Shown: in pieces, positions 42,509 through 53,631 of the stretch
Layout of the letters: the number at the start of each line of letters is the position of its first letter
How positions within the stretch are numbered: position 1 is the stretch's first letter
Origin: Henckelia pumila
Lineage: Eukaryota; Streptophyta; Magnoliopsida; Lamiales; Gesneriaceae
DNA length: 64,000 bases
Direction: 5' to 3'
Assembly: GCF_033568475.1 (NCBI RefSeq)
Contig: NC_133123.1
Span: forward strand, 248,001-312,000
Program-made: the position numbers and the translations under genes
The notes under the pieces: model-generated
Told to the model about the DNA's origin: nothing
The model's input: only the letters and a program-made list of their open reading frames with translations
Databases searched by the model: none

Positions 42509-45500
42509 ATGACGGCAAAATACGAGATAGAAAAGTTCAATGGGAGCAATTTTTTGCTGTGGAAATTGAAGGTGCAAGCAATTCTAACAAAGGGCGTTGC
42601 TTGGCAGCTATTGGAGATAGACCGGCGGATGTCACGGACGATCAAAAGTGGAACAAGATGAATCACAATGTTGTTGCCAATTTGCACTTGGCTACAACGG
42701 ATGAAGTTTTGTCAAGTATCTCTGAAATAAAAAGCGCAAAAGTTATTTGGGATACTCTGACAAAATTGTAGGAGGTCAAATCACTGCACAACAAAATTTT
42801 TCTAAAGAGAAAGCTTTATACTCTTCGGATGGTGGAATCCTCATCGATGACCAAACATATCAACACACTGAATACTCTATTTTCCCGGCTCACGTCTATG
42901 GGGCATAAAATAGAGGAAAAAGAACGTGCGAAGCTTCTACTTCAGAGTCTACCAGATTCATACGATCAGCTCATCATCAATGTTACCAACAATGTTCTTT
43001 CGGATAATTTAAATTTTGAAGATGTCTTAACTGCGGTTCTTGGAGAAGAGAGTCGTCAAAGGAACAAGAAAGATAGGTTGGCAACGTCGAAGCAAGCAGA
43101 GGCTTTACCGATGACGAGAGGAAGATTAACGGAGCATGACTCCAGTGGGAGCCACAGATATGGTAGATCCAAGTCAAGAAGTAAGAAGAAGAATATTTAC
43201 TGCTTTAAATGTGGCGGTAAAGGGCACTTTAAGAGAGAGTGTACGAAGAGCATCGATAAGGGATCTCAAGGAAATGTGACCAGTACTTCAGGCGGTGGTG
43301 AAATATTATTCAGCGAAGCAGCAACGGTTGCGGAAGGCAGACACAAATTTTGTGATGCATGGATTATGGATTCAGGAGCGACGTGGCATATGACGTCAAG
43401 GAGAGAATGGTTCGATCAGTATGAACCAGTCTCAGGAGGATCTGTATTCATGAGAAATGATCATGCCTTGGAAATCATTGGGATCGGTACCATCAAAATC
43501 AAAATGTTTGATGGCACTATTCGCACCATACAGGAGGTACGACATGTGAAGGGTCTGACAAAAAATCTTTTGTCTTTGGGGCAATTGGATGATATTGGGT
43601 GCAAAACCCGTATCGAGAAAGGGATCATGAAGATTGTGAAAGGCGCGCTTGCCGTTATGAAGGTGGAAAAGGTTGCTGCAAATCTGTATGTATTGTTGGG
43701 GGAAACACACAAAGAGGCGGAACTAGCTGTTGCATCAATTGGTTCGGGAGAAGAATCAACAGTGTTATGGCATAGAAAGCTTGGACATATTTCAGAACGA
43801 GGAATGAAGATTCTCTCTGAACGGAAGCTGTTGCTAGGGCTTACAAAAGTGACTCTACCCTTTTGTGAGCATTGTGTTACCAGTAAAAAACACAGATTGA
43901 AGTTTGGCACATCTACTGCCAAAAGCAAAGGCATATTAGAGCTGATTCATTCTGATGTTTGGCAAGCACCGGTGGTGTCCCTAGGAGGAGCGAGATAATT
44001 TGTCTCGTTTATTGATGATTTTTATAGGAGATGTTGGGTGTATCTAATCAAGAAGAAGTCAGATGTTTTCGAAGTCTTCAAAGTTTTCAAAGCGCGGGTT
44101 GAACTTGATTCTGATAAGAAAATCAAGTGTTTGAGGACTGACAATGGAGGAGAATATATCAGTGATGAATTTGATGCATTCTGTCAGCATGAGGGCATCA
44201 AAAGACAGTTCACGACGGCTTACACGCCTCAACAGAATGGAGTGGCAGAGCGGATGAACAGAACTTTGTTGGACAGAACAAGGGCCATGTTGAGTACTGC
44301 GGGTCTACCAAAGTTATTTTGGGCAGAAGCAGTCAAAACCGCTTCTTATATAATCAATCGTTCTCCTTCAGTGGCGATTGATTTGAAGACTCCAATGGAG
44401 GTGTGGACTGGCAAGCCAGCTGAATATTCTCGGTTACATACATTTGGAAGTTCGGTGTACGTTTTGTACAATGAACAAGAAAGATCGAAGTTGGATTCCA
44501 AATTCAGAAAGTGTATCTTCTTGGGCTATGCTGATGGAGTAAAGGGGTTTCGCTTGTGGGATCCTACTGTCCACAAGCTTATCATCAGCAGAGATGTTAT
44601 CTTCAAGGAAGATAAAGTGAAGGGAGACAAATGCACACTGAATTCAGAAACTACTATCATTCAGGTGGAAAATAATACAGACAAAGATCAAGTTTCTTGT
44701 GAAGCAGTATCGAAGCACAAAGAACAAGAACCAGTTGAGTCAGAGGTTTCCAAAGTAAGGCAGTCAACTCGAGAGAGAAGACCACCAGGTTGGCTTTCAG
44801 ATTATGTCACTGAAAGCAACATTGCATATTGTCTATTAACAGAGGATGGTGATCCATCGAGTTTCCATGAGGCTACTCAAAGCTCGGATGTATTCCTGTG
44901 GATGACAGCGATGCAGGAAGAATTGGAAGCATTGGACAGAAACAAAACTTGGGATCTTGTTACACTACCACGAGGAAGGAAAGCTATCGTTAACAGATGG
45001 GTCTTTAAGATCAAGCGTGATGGCAATAACCAAGTGGAGCGGTATCGTGCAAGACTGGTTGTCAAAGGGTACGCTCAGAAAGAAGGTATTGACTTCAATG
45101 AGATATTTTCTCCTGTGGTTTGACTTTCAACAGTCAAGGTAGTATTGGCATTGTGTGCGGTGTTTGACCTACATTTAGAACAGCTAGATGTGAAAACTGC
45201 ATTTCTTCATGGTGATCTTGAAGAAGAAATTTATATGCTCTAGCCAGAAGGTTTTGCAGAAAAAGGCAAAGAGAACTTGATTTGCAGGTTGAACAAATCT
45301 CTGTACGGTCTCAAACAAGCGCCGAGGTATTGGTACAAGAGATTTGATTCCTATATCATGAGCCTTGGGTACAACAGACTCAGTGCAGACCCTTGTGCAT
45401 ATTTCAAGAGGTCTGGTGATGATGATTATATCATTTTGTTGTTGTACGTGGACGACATGTTGGTAGCAGGCCCCAACAAAGATCGAGTCCAAGAATTGAA

Positions 45501-46408
45501 GGCACAGTTGGCTAGGAAATTTGATATGAAGGACTTGGGACCAGCAAACAAGTCTAGGGATGCAAGTTCACCGAGACAGAAGCAACAGGAAGAGTTGGCT
45601 TTCCCAGAAAAATTATTTGAAGAAAGTCTTGCAGCGCTTCAACATGCAAGATAGTAAGCCAGTTTCAACCCCTCTTCCTATTAACTTCAAGTTATCTTCT
45701 AAGATGTGTCCTAGCAGTAAAGCAGAGAAGATGAAGATGTCTCGAGTACCGTATGCATCAGCAGTGGGAAGTTTAATGTTCGCCATGATTTGTATAAGAC
45801 CAGATTTTGCACAAGCAGTGGGAGTAGTCAGTCGGTATATGGTGAATCTTGGACAAGAGCATTAGAGCACGGTTAAGAGGATCCTTAGATACATTAAGGG
45901 TACCTCTGATGCTGCATTATGTTTTGGAGGATCAGATTTTACACTCAGGGGCTATGTGGATTCAGACTATGCGGGTGATCCAGATAAAAGAAAATCTACT
46001 ACTGGTTATGTATTTACAGTTGCAGGAGGTGCAGTCAGCTGAGTTTCAAAACTGCAAATAGTTGTGGCGTTATCTACAACGGAAGCAGAATACATGACAT
46101 CTACTCAAGCTTGCAAGGAAGCAATATGGATTAAAAGGTTATTGGAGGAGCTTGGGCACAAACAAAAAAAGATTTCTTTGTTTTGTGACAGTCAGAGTGC
46201 CTTGCACATTGCAAGGAATCCAGCCTTTCATTCCAGGACTAAATACATTGGAGTTCAATTTCACTTTGTACGAGAGGTAGTAGAGGAAGAAAGTGTGGAT
46301 ATGCAGAAGATTCATACGAAGGATAACATAGCTGATGTTCTGATCAAGCCAGTGAACACGGAGAAGTTCGAGTGGTGTAGATCCTCATGTGGCCTAGCAG
46401 AAACGTAA
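42509..46408 (+). pseudogene. Gag-Pol of copia C with multiple lesions
   Basis: Gag starts at ATG 42509 but shifts frame near 42590. Further breaks: TAG 42769-42771, TAA 43996-43998, TGA 45121-45123, TAG 45241-45243, a frameshift near 45545-45560, TAG 45863-45865 and TGA 46040-46042. Domains can be read across the breaks: zinc knuckle CCHC (43201-43242), protease DSGATWHM (43369-43392), integrase zinc region and core ([20 protein letters not shown]), RT with YVDD (45445-45456), and RNase H with STTEAEY and FCDSQSA. It cannot make a working polyprotein. Confidence 0.9.
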
Positions 46409-46483
46409 GCAGCGGGAATGACAAGATTGAAAGGATGTGTGGAGACATGTTTGATCCTCAATCAAATCTTCAAGTGAGAGAAA

Positions 46484-46844
46484 TGTCGGAAAATTCTATT
46501 GAGAATTTTCATTCTTATGATTTGCTGCTATAAATACGTGCCTCTGATTCCCAATTCATTCATTCCATCTCGAGTTCAATCATCTAAGCTTGAGTTTCTT
46601 CATCTCCCTTATTTATTTATATATATATTTGTGAGATAGGTTTTCTCCTGTATTAAGAGAGTGAGTGTCTCTTTGAAAACACAGAGAGATGTTGTAATTC
46701 TCCAAATATTATAGTGAAATCTTTTGGTCTTGCCCGTGGTTTTTACCCTAATAATTTTTGGGGGTTTTTCACGTAAATTTTGGTATTTATTTATTCTTTA
46801 ATTTTCATAGTTTCTATCTCGTAATGTCGCACTTGGAACCAACA
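46484..46844 (+). repeat. 3' LTR of copia C
   Basis: Starts TGTCGG and ends CCAACA. It follows a purine-rich stretch (AAGTGAGAGAAA, 46472-46483) that serves as a weak PPT. Confidence 0.88.
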
Positions 46845-47827
46845 TTGATGTCCATCTTTCTCCACCCATGTGAGCTCTTCTGTACCTTCAGAGCCATGTG
46901 ATAATCTCTACGTTTGGCAAAAATCATATATCGAAACAAGTAATGCACGGAGATGAAAATCCGCGTGCATGAGTAATTTATGTCACATTTAAAATTAAAT
47001 TAATATTTTTTTATACTTTTAGATCAATTGAAAAAATAAAGTTGAAATAAATACTTATAAATAAATAAAATAAATTTATTGAAATATAAAAGAATATGCA
47101 TTTGTGTAACATTCAATATATAAAATGATCAAATTGATTAATTTAGGATGTTCATGCATTATTATATCGGTTTGAAAATCTCAAATACCAATATTATTGG
47201 CAATTTGATTATGAAGTTTCCATTGATAAGAATAAATCCAGTTAAGATTGCCACCACACATCACAAATTTTTTTGCAAGTTTTGCAAAAGCTTTATTCAG
47301 GATTTCGTAAACTCTAAATAGCTCCAAACAGCTAATCGTGATTTCAAAATCATGTTACTCCATTTCCAAATATTGAGTGTAATTTATATATTTAGCATTA
47401 TCTATCTCATATATTTAGATTTATGTGTGTTTTTTCACGTGGATTAAAAAAAATTATTGAAAAAATAAATTTTACAAATAAACTCTCTTTGAACGAATGT
47501 TTGAATAAGATAATATTTTCATTAATTTTAGATTATATTGTTTTTAAAAATTGAGAAATTCGTGTTTTGAAAGTTGTTAATGTATTTAATGATGAGGGTA
47601 TGCTGATAAAATAATGGAGAACAAATTTTTTTTATCTTATTAAAACATTCATTAGATAAGGATTTGTTTGTTAAAATTTATTTTAAAAAAAATGTATGCT
47701 TTGACATAGTAGAATTTCACAGTAATTTCCGATCGGAATTCTCCTTTGTTTGACTTGATTAATTCCTTAAGTTAGCATCGATATTATAAAATTTTGTACA
47801 TATATATATACATATATACTAAGGTAC
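46845..47827. other. AT-rich spacer
   Basis: No gene seen. A short imperfect inverted repeat (ATGCACGGAGAT...ATCCGCGTGCAT) lies near 46945-46972. Confidence 0.5.
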
Positions 47828-47830
47828 TAA

Positions 47831-48217
47831 GGTATCGTTTGGTTTGAGTCATGAGATAAATAATATATAGATAATTAATATAATGCAATAAAAAATAAAT
47901 AAGAAATTATAGTTAATATAATATTGGATTTGATTGAAAGATTATAATTTATTTGATTTGATTGATTAAATTTTATATAAAAATGATAAATTATCATTTT
48001 GTTATTTTAACAATAAATAAAATATAAATAATATTATTTATAAATGTAATATAATAATTTAAATTCAATGATTTGATTGATATAAAATAAATTATTAATG
48101 ATTTGATTGATTAAAAAGTAATAATTAATAGATGAATAAATAATATGACGAGAAGAACGCGAGATTAGATGAGATAAGTGATACATAGATTAACAACATT
48201 GCCTACCAAACGGTACC
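47831..48217. mobile_element. Tourist-like MITE, copy 2
   Basis: 387 bases with terminal inverted repeats GGTATCGTTTGGT and ACCAAACGGTACC, flanked by TAA on both sides (47828-47830 and 48218-48220). A three-base TWA duplication and GG-starting ends fit PIF/Harbinger (Tourist) MITEs. It is homologous to 31191-31603. No coding capacity. Confidence 0.82.
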
Positions 48218-48220
48218 TAA

Positions 48221-48300
48221 TCAATCAAATCAAATATTATATTAACTATCATTTTTATTTATTTTTTTATTAAATTATATTACTTATGCTATCATACCTA
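48221..48300. repeat. Partial inverted copy of the same MITE
   Basis: TCAATCAAATCAAATATTAT and the AT-rich bases after it are the reverse complement of the left part of copy 2 (around 47900-47940). This suggests that copy 2 inserted into, or next to, an older relative in opposite orientation. Confidence 0.55.
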
Positions 48301-49230
48301 CCCACGATTAACAAGTCAACACATTCTTTAATGTAAATAATCAATTTCTATTCACAAACATATATATTGACATTGTGATAAATGGGACGCAATTTATATA
48401 TATCTATTACTATTATTTATTACTATTATTATGTAAGAGATATTTAGTTGATCTCTTAGTATGTCCACAAAAATATAGAATAAATATATAAAAAAAAATA
48501 CACACCATAAACCGTTTCCCTCCACTATCTCAATTTCTTCTCTTTTTTTTATTTAACTATTTCTCTCATTTTTCTTTTCAATTTTGTATTTAATATATAT
48601 AGTACAATCATTTTATTTGATAATTTTAATTGAAATATAAGATGCGAGTATATATTTAAGACTAAATGGGACGCAAATTTAGGTTCAAGTAAAATAATGG
48701 ATCCCACAATTAATTAAAAACTAATATACAAAGGTCCCTAGGCAATTAACAATCAATTAACCAATCGACCGTTGGGCTATACAACGGGATCCGCGAACAA
48801 AATTGATTGCTAGCATCACATTAATTAATAATTAATTACCCAATTAAGGACAGTATTCCTCCAGCGGTTCAATTTTATTCAAAGATCCTTGTGCATCTCA
48901 CAACTTTAAAGTTTAAACAAGTTGCTCAATGCAACATATATCCTCACAAATATGATTGTCTCCGAATAAGTTTTTTTGCCATATATAATATAATATTTTC
49001 ATCAATTAAAATCTCGTCCAATTAAAGAACATGTTTCTTTACCATACAACTCTACAACAAATATTAAAAATTTTAAAAAAGTATGGCACCAACAAAAAAA
49101 TATTAGTACTCCAGCTGAATCTGATACCTTTTTAGCACTGGGAATCGTAATTTGCATCGAAATTTTACAAAATGAAAAAAAAAAAAGATTCAGTGTCTAA
49201 ATCGGATTCTACGGAGGATCAACATCGAAA
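48301..49230. other. AT-rich spacer
   Basis: No gene, RNA or further transposon recognised; the last 150 bases are the likely 3' flank of the small gene at 49231-49467. Confidence 0.45.
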
Positions 49231-49467
49231 TCAGAGGTGGCAGCCGCAGCATAGGAAGAAGAAACAGAGACCGGAGACCAACACGATGGCTTCCAGAACC
49301 GAAACAATCCTGAAAAGGAAACCATCTACGAACCACATATGCAAGTTGAACCTCCTCTTCCATCGGAATCCGGTCGAAGTCTTCCACCGCCACAAGCCGC
49401 CGCCGGCGACCTTCTTGTTCAACCTCTTGAAGATGAACGAAAAACTCGACGACGACTTCTTGTCCAT
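49231..49467 (-). CDS. Possible small single-pass membrane protein (78 residues)
   Basis: Starts MDKKSSSSFSFIFKRL, basic and Ser/Gly-rich for about 45 residues, then a hydrophobic segment (about 48-75) ending in a CFFFLCCGC motif. This layout (basic N-terminus, one C-terminal membrane helix with Cys cluster) looks like a real short plant protein. I do not recognise the family with certainty. A TATA-like box and a TGGGCC element lie upstream at suitable distance. Overlapping frames (49474-49190 minus; 49172-49492 plus) look less protein-like. Confidence 0.45.
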   Translation of the reverse strand: MDKKSSSSFSFIFKRLNKKVAGGGLWRWKTSTGFRWKRRFNLHMWFVDGFLFRIVSVLEAIVLVSGLCFFFLCCGCHL

Positions 49468-49617
49468 GAGTCACTCAGCTTTCTCTCACTAAGAATAAAA
49501 GTCTTTGTTGCGAATGAAAATGTTGTGTGTTTGTGAACTCGAGTCATTTTGTATGAAGGTTTCTTGGAATTTAAGTTTGGAATCCTTGTTGCGTGGCAGG
49601 GGTAGTTTAGTAATATT

Positions 49618-49631
49618 AATATATATGGGCC
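49618..49631 (-). promoter_or_regulatory. TATA-like box and TGGGCC (site II-like) element
   Basis: On the minus strand GGCCCATATATATTAAT lies about 155 bases before the ATG at 49467. GGCCCA/TGGGCC motifs are common in plant promoters of growth-related genes. Confidence 0.35.
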
Positions 49632-49639
49632 AAGTGGGT

Positions 49640-50962
49640 TTTAAAAATCTTCGTGGGGCCTTTGGGGATTTCCGCGTTTTCGTGGAATTGTTGGGTAAAA
49701 AAAGAAAAGTGAAACAAATCTCCGGCACCTACGGGCCAATGCTTGGCCTGCTACTACTACTAATGACTAAACACTACCTTTGATTTATTTTTTGAACAAT
49801 TAAATATACTTTATAAACTTAAAGTTTTCTATTATTTTTATGGATTTCGGGTTACATAATAATACTAATTACTTACCTAAAAAAATGTAACGATACACCA
49901 TTTATTTCGTGTCAAAGTCATGATCGAAAGATGAAGAGGATGGAATAATGGAATCACTTTGCCAATAAAGATGAGGCCTTTAAACGGTCTGAAAATATTC
50001 ATTTCCCATTGAAAACTTTTTGAAGGACTCCTAAGAGGCAAACGGATCGGAATCATGAAATGATTCATAAAAGATATATATGGAATTTTCATTCATGCTG
50101 TTGAACAGTCCACAATTCATATTAGGTTTATTATGCATGTTTCGAAAATCAAGTTAATTGATCATTTTTATGTATAAATATTGAAGGATCATATTTATCA
50201 ACAATTCTTCACCTATACACACATAAAATAATGAGCTACGGGTACAACGAAATTTATACACCACAAAAAATTCAGTATAAATTAAAATTTTCATTTATCA
50301 AAATCTCATTATATATTGGATACAAAATATTGCGACATTTGTTGTTGTATCTTTAGCATATATTATTCTAAAATTATCTGAAAAAACATGAATTTTTTTT
50401 GTAGATCAACAAATTTGGAGGTATATAATAATGAAGACAGATTGCGTAAAGCTCATTCAAAACAATTGCAACGGTCCTTGCACGTTCTTTGTGTGGTCTA
50501 CAATGTGTGTTACTTGGCTACATGCACCATCATTGCCAGCTGCCTTTAACCTAATTAATTAACTTTGCATGGTTGGAAAATATTCTTTCTTCCCATGGAA
50601 TTGCATTGAGGAATCCTCGTATCCCCAGTCCACTTGTTGATAGATCTGTGTCATTAGATGTTCGATATATATACTACTCTGCCTTTTTGTTTAATATTTA
50701 ATGTCCCAAATAGACATGTTATAATTAATATTGCGTATCTATGCATGGCCCCCATTTATAAATCTATATCTTATTGTTAATTGATTAGGACATAACATGC
50801 TTAGAAAAGGATCGGTTCAACTTGTAACCAAATGGCGTCCTTAATTTATAGACATAACAGGAATACAATTAAATCATAGGAAGACATAAACCTTAGGCCT
50901 AGTGCTGCATGTACTTCATGCATGATCAGTGCCCTCAACTTTACATAGATATTCAGATTAAT
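49640..50962. other. Spacer between the small ORF and the MADS gene
   Basis: AT-rich; no coding sequence or repeat recognised. The part adjoining 50962 is the 3' flank of the MADS gene. Confidence 0.45.
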
Positions 50963-51960
50963 TCAGAATCCTCCAAGAAAAGCTTCCACATCATTAAAAG
51001 TAGTAATGGAATTCCCATAGTTCAACTTGCAAAACAACTCATTATCGAAATCAAGGTTGTAAGTACTCGTATTCATCGAGCCGAGATTTGAATAACCCAA
51101 TTCACCATCGTCTTCTAATTTCATCTGTGCATGATGATCATCAGCAGCGTCACCAATATTGACTTCCATGAGTTTCTGCAAAGAAACAAGAGATCAAAAT
51201 AAATCCTTACGACAATTATATCAGAGTTAATTAACATCGATGGATACATAGTACTTAGGTAAGAAAAAATATTAATACTCACTTGTAATTCTTGATTATG
51301 ATCAATATGATCAAAAGTATTCTGAACATATTGCAATCCAGTACCAAAAGCATCACTCTCCTCCATTGATCCCTGATTCGTGACGACCGATACAGACGAC
51401 GGAGAAGAATAAGTTGGCGGTAATTGTTTCTCTTTGATCTCCATGATCTCTTCAATTCTGCACAAAACTTTGTTCCTCAAATCTTCTAAACTTCCCAGAT
51501 ATTCCTCAAGTTCCAGCACTTCCATGATCCCCTCAATGATCTGCTGATCCCACCAGAATCCATTCTCATCAATTTCATGACCCATCAATTCCCTGATCGT
51601 TTCCATCTTCTTTTCCTGCAATGTTCTAACAGCCTTCTCGTACTCACGTCTTTTGGCTGCATCGTCTCCCAGACCGGTACAGTGATGATCATCGGCAACA
51701 AAACTAGCCCCCATCTCGTATCTGTGGAGCACACGTTCCACCGAAGGGGTGCCGAATGCGTAAACCTTGTTTGCCGGAGATCGTACGATAATGGAGACAT
51801 CCGAACCGCAGAGGACGCTTAATTCACCGGCTTTTTTGAATAGCCCGGTCCGTCTTTTGGTGAACGTGACTTGCAAGCTTGTCTTCTTCTGAATTTTTTT
51901 TATTTCGATTTTGCGACGACCCATTGTAAGCTTCTTGCTTTCATGCAGTACTCTCCCCAT
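50963..51960 (-). CDS. Type I (M-alpha) MADS-box transcription factor, AGL62-like
   Basis: Two coding exons: 51960-51283 (or from 51924) and 51175-50963, joined across an intron with GTGAGT donor and TTTGCAG acceptor. The product is 284 residues from the second ATG (296 from the first). The MADS domain (MGRRKIEIKKI...FTKRRTGLFKKAGELSVLCG, then VSIIVRSPANKVYAFG) is at residues 1-60 of the shorter form and binds CArG-type DNA. No K domain is present, as in type I. A Glu/Lys-rich helical region (85-165), a Ser/Pro linker and an acidic C-terminus follow. AGL62-like proteins act in the female gametophyte and endosperm; that role is by family only. Confidence 0.9.
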
Positions 51961-52010
51961 GTCTGAATTAAGACATATAAAACGAGACCTTTTTGTTGTA
52001 TATTTGCACG

Positions 52011-52018
52011 TATTTATA
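52011..52018 (-). promoter_or_regulatory. TATA box of the MADS gene
   Basis: TATAAATA on the minus strand, 51 bases before the ATG at 51960 and 87 before that at 51924. A start site about 30 bases downstream leaves room for either ATG. Confidence 0.55.
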
Positions 52019-53425
52019 CATGTCCGAAACAGATGAATATTATTTTATGTGTAATTAATGCTGCTCAAACTAACCCCGCAATTTCATTGGCCAGTGCAGC
52101 GGCTACCTGCAGATTTAGGGAATATTACCGATTATTTTTACCAAATAACAATCCCATTTAAGGAAATAAAATAATCGAGTGTTGTCCATGGTGATTTTCT
52201 CAAATTAAAAACCGCGTGTTAGGATCTTACACTGATAAGTTAATCGAGGATGAGTTAAATTAAATAATTTTACTAGAGTAAAAGGAGGTCAATATATTTC
52301 AATTATTTATTAATAATTCTAATCAAATTTTATTCTACATATACTTATAATTAATGGTTTTAGGTTGTAATAACTAATAACCGTCTAAAATCATGAAATG
52401 AAATCAAGCAATTTCATTAGTTTGTCAATATATGCAAAATTTTATTTCAACCAAATTTTATAACATGAATTATATCGGTGTATCAATAATTCAATATGCA
52501 AGGGAAATATAATTAAATGAAAATGTTTGTGTTTAATTTATTTTTTTAATCTTTTAGTTTATTGGGATGCAATCGAGCCGAGCCGAACATTTTAATTTTT
52601 GAGTATTTGTAATTGAATCGAGCTCGAGTTTTATTTAAAAAATATATCAATGACTCATGAGTTTATTCGAGTTTTTATCAAATCTAAATGAGCTTAATAA
52701 TATAAATTGTAAATTCAAATATTCAATAGATTAATTAAGAACTAAATTTTATATTTATAGAAAAATATAAAATTTTTATTAAAACTTATAATTTTATTCT
52801 AAATAAATAAATTTTAACGATTGCTATATTTATATTTTTTTTTGAGACAAGCGATTGCTATATATTTGTTACAAGTAAAAATGTCAAAGTTATAAATAAA
52901 TATAAAAAAATGTTATATTTATTTAATATTTGACTCATGAGCTAATCATGAGTAGAATATTGTAAAACTCGAGTTTGATTTATTTATTTCGACGAACTTC
53001 ATTTAACAAATTTCTATGAAATTGAGTTTCGGATAACTTACCTAAAACAGATAATAAATTTGTTTTCGTTTTTTGTTGAATTTTTTTTCATGGCTCGATG
53101 TTTGCACCAACTATTCGGTTCATTTGTATGGCAATAGGTATCACCAACTATTAGTTACATGGTTAGACAAATCGATCATTTTATAAATATAAATTTGTGA
53201 TGTCGTTTCACTCGACTATATACAAATAATAACAATATATGATATGATGGGACGGATTCCCAATCCCAGCCACCCACCTGTATGGCCAATTACCCAAAGC
53301 TGACTCTTTGTTTGAAGTCAACAAATTTCACACAAAGAGAGAGCGAGAGGGATACAAAGGGGAAGAAAGGGTGGTGGTGATGGGGGAAGCAGATCTGTAG
53401 AATAGCCAACTCTCAAAACAATAAG
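52019..53425. other. Intergenic region between the divergent MADS and TOM1-like genes
   Basis: A degenerate repeat lies at about 52560-53050, with recurring TCGAGCTCGAG, GACTCATGAG and ACTCGAGTTT words, probably an old transposon. The right end (53250-53425) is the likely promoter and first untranslated exon of the TOM1-like gene: it contains a GTCAA W-box-like word and a GA-rich leader, and ends at a GGTATA donor after 53425. Confidence 0.45.
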
Positions 53426-53631
53426 GTATATCCTTCTTCATTCTTGCCATACTTTTCTTCTCGACATACATTTACTACAGAGGCGCCCGCCACTCCCTTT
53501 CACGTATATTTATTTTCCAGTCTGCAAAATCAAAATCTTGTCTCGTGAAAATCTCTCGGACACACGTAGGCCACTGTGTGTTAGCTTGTCTATCGTGTCA
53601 AGGGAAAAATATATAAGGAAAATAAAAGAAA

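Larger units (their letters stand above)
42020..46844 (+). mobile_element. Old, decayed Ty1/copia retrotransposon (copia C)
   Basis: LTRs 42020-42379 (360 bases) and 46484-46844 (361 bases) flank a damaged gag-pol on the plus strand. The PBS (42382, TGGTATCAAAGCC) follows the first LTR. The second LTR keeps TGTCGG...CCAACA ends, while the first has lost its TG start. I count about 20 differences between the LTRs and find no clear target duplication. Similarity of gag and pol motifs to Tnt1-type elements places it in Ty1/copia. It is the oldest LTR element in the window by LTR divergence. Confidence 0.9.

Noticed and set aside
46945-46972. Small inverted repeat
   Set aside because: Imperfect and isolated; likely chance.
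49172-49492. 106-codon plus-strand frame overlapping the small gene
   Set aside because: It starts in a poly-Lys run and is low in hydrophobic content. The opposite strand has a more convincing protein and promoter elements.
53426-53480. Shorter 5' UTR intron of the TOM1-like gene ending at CTACAG
   Set aside because: 55 bases is below the usual plant minimum; the acceptor at 53520 with a pyrimidine-rich tract is more likely.
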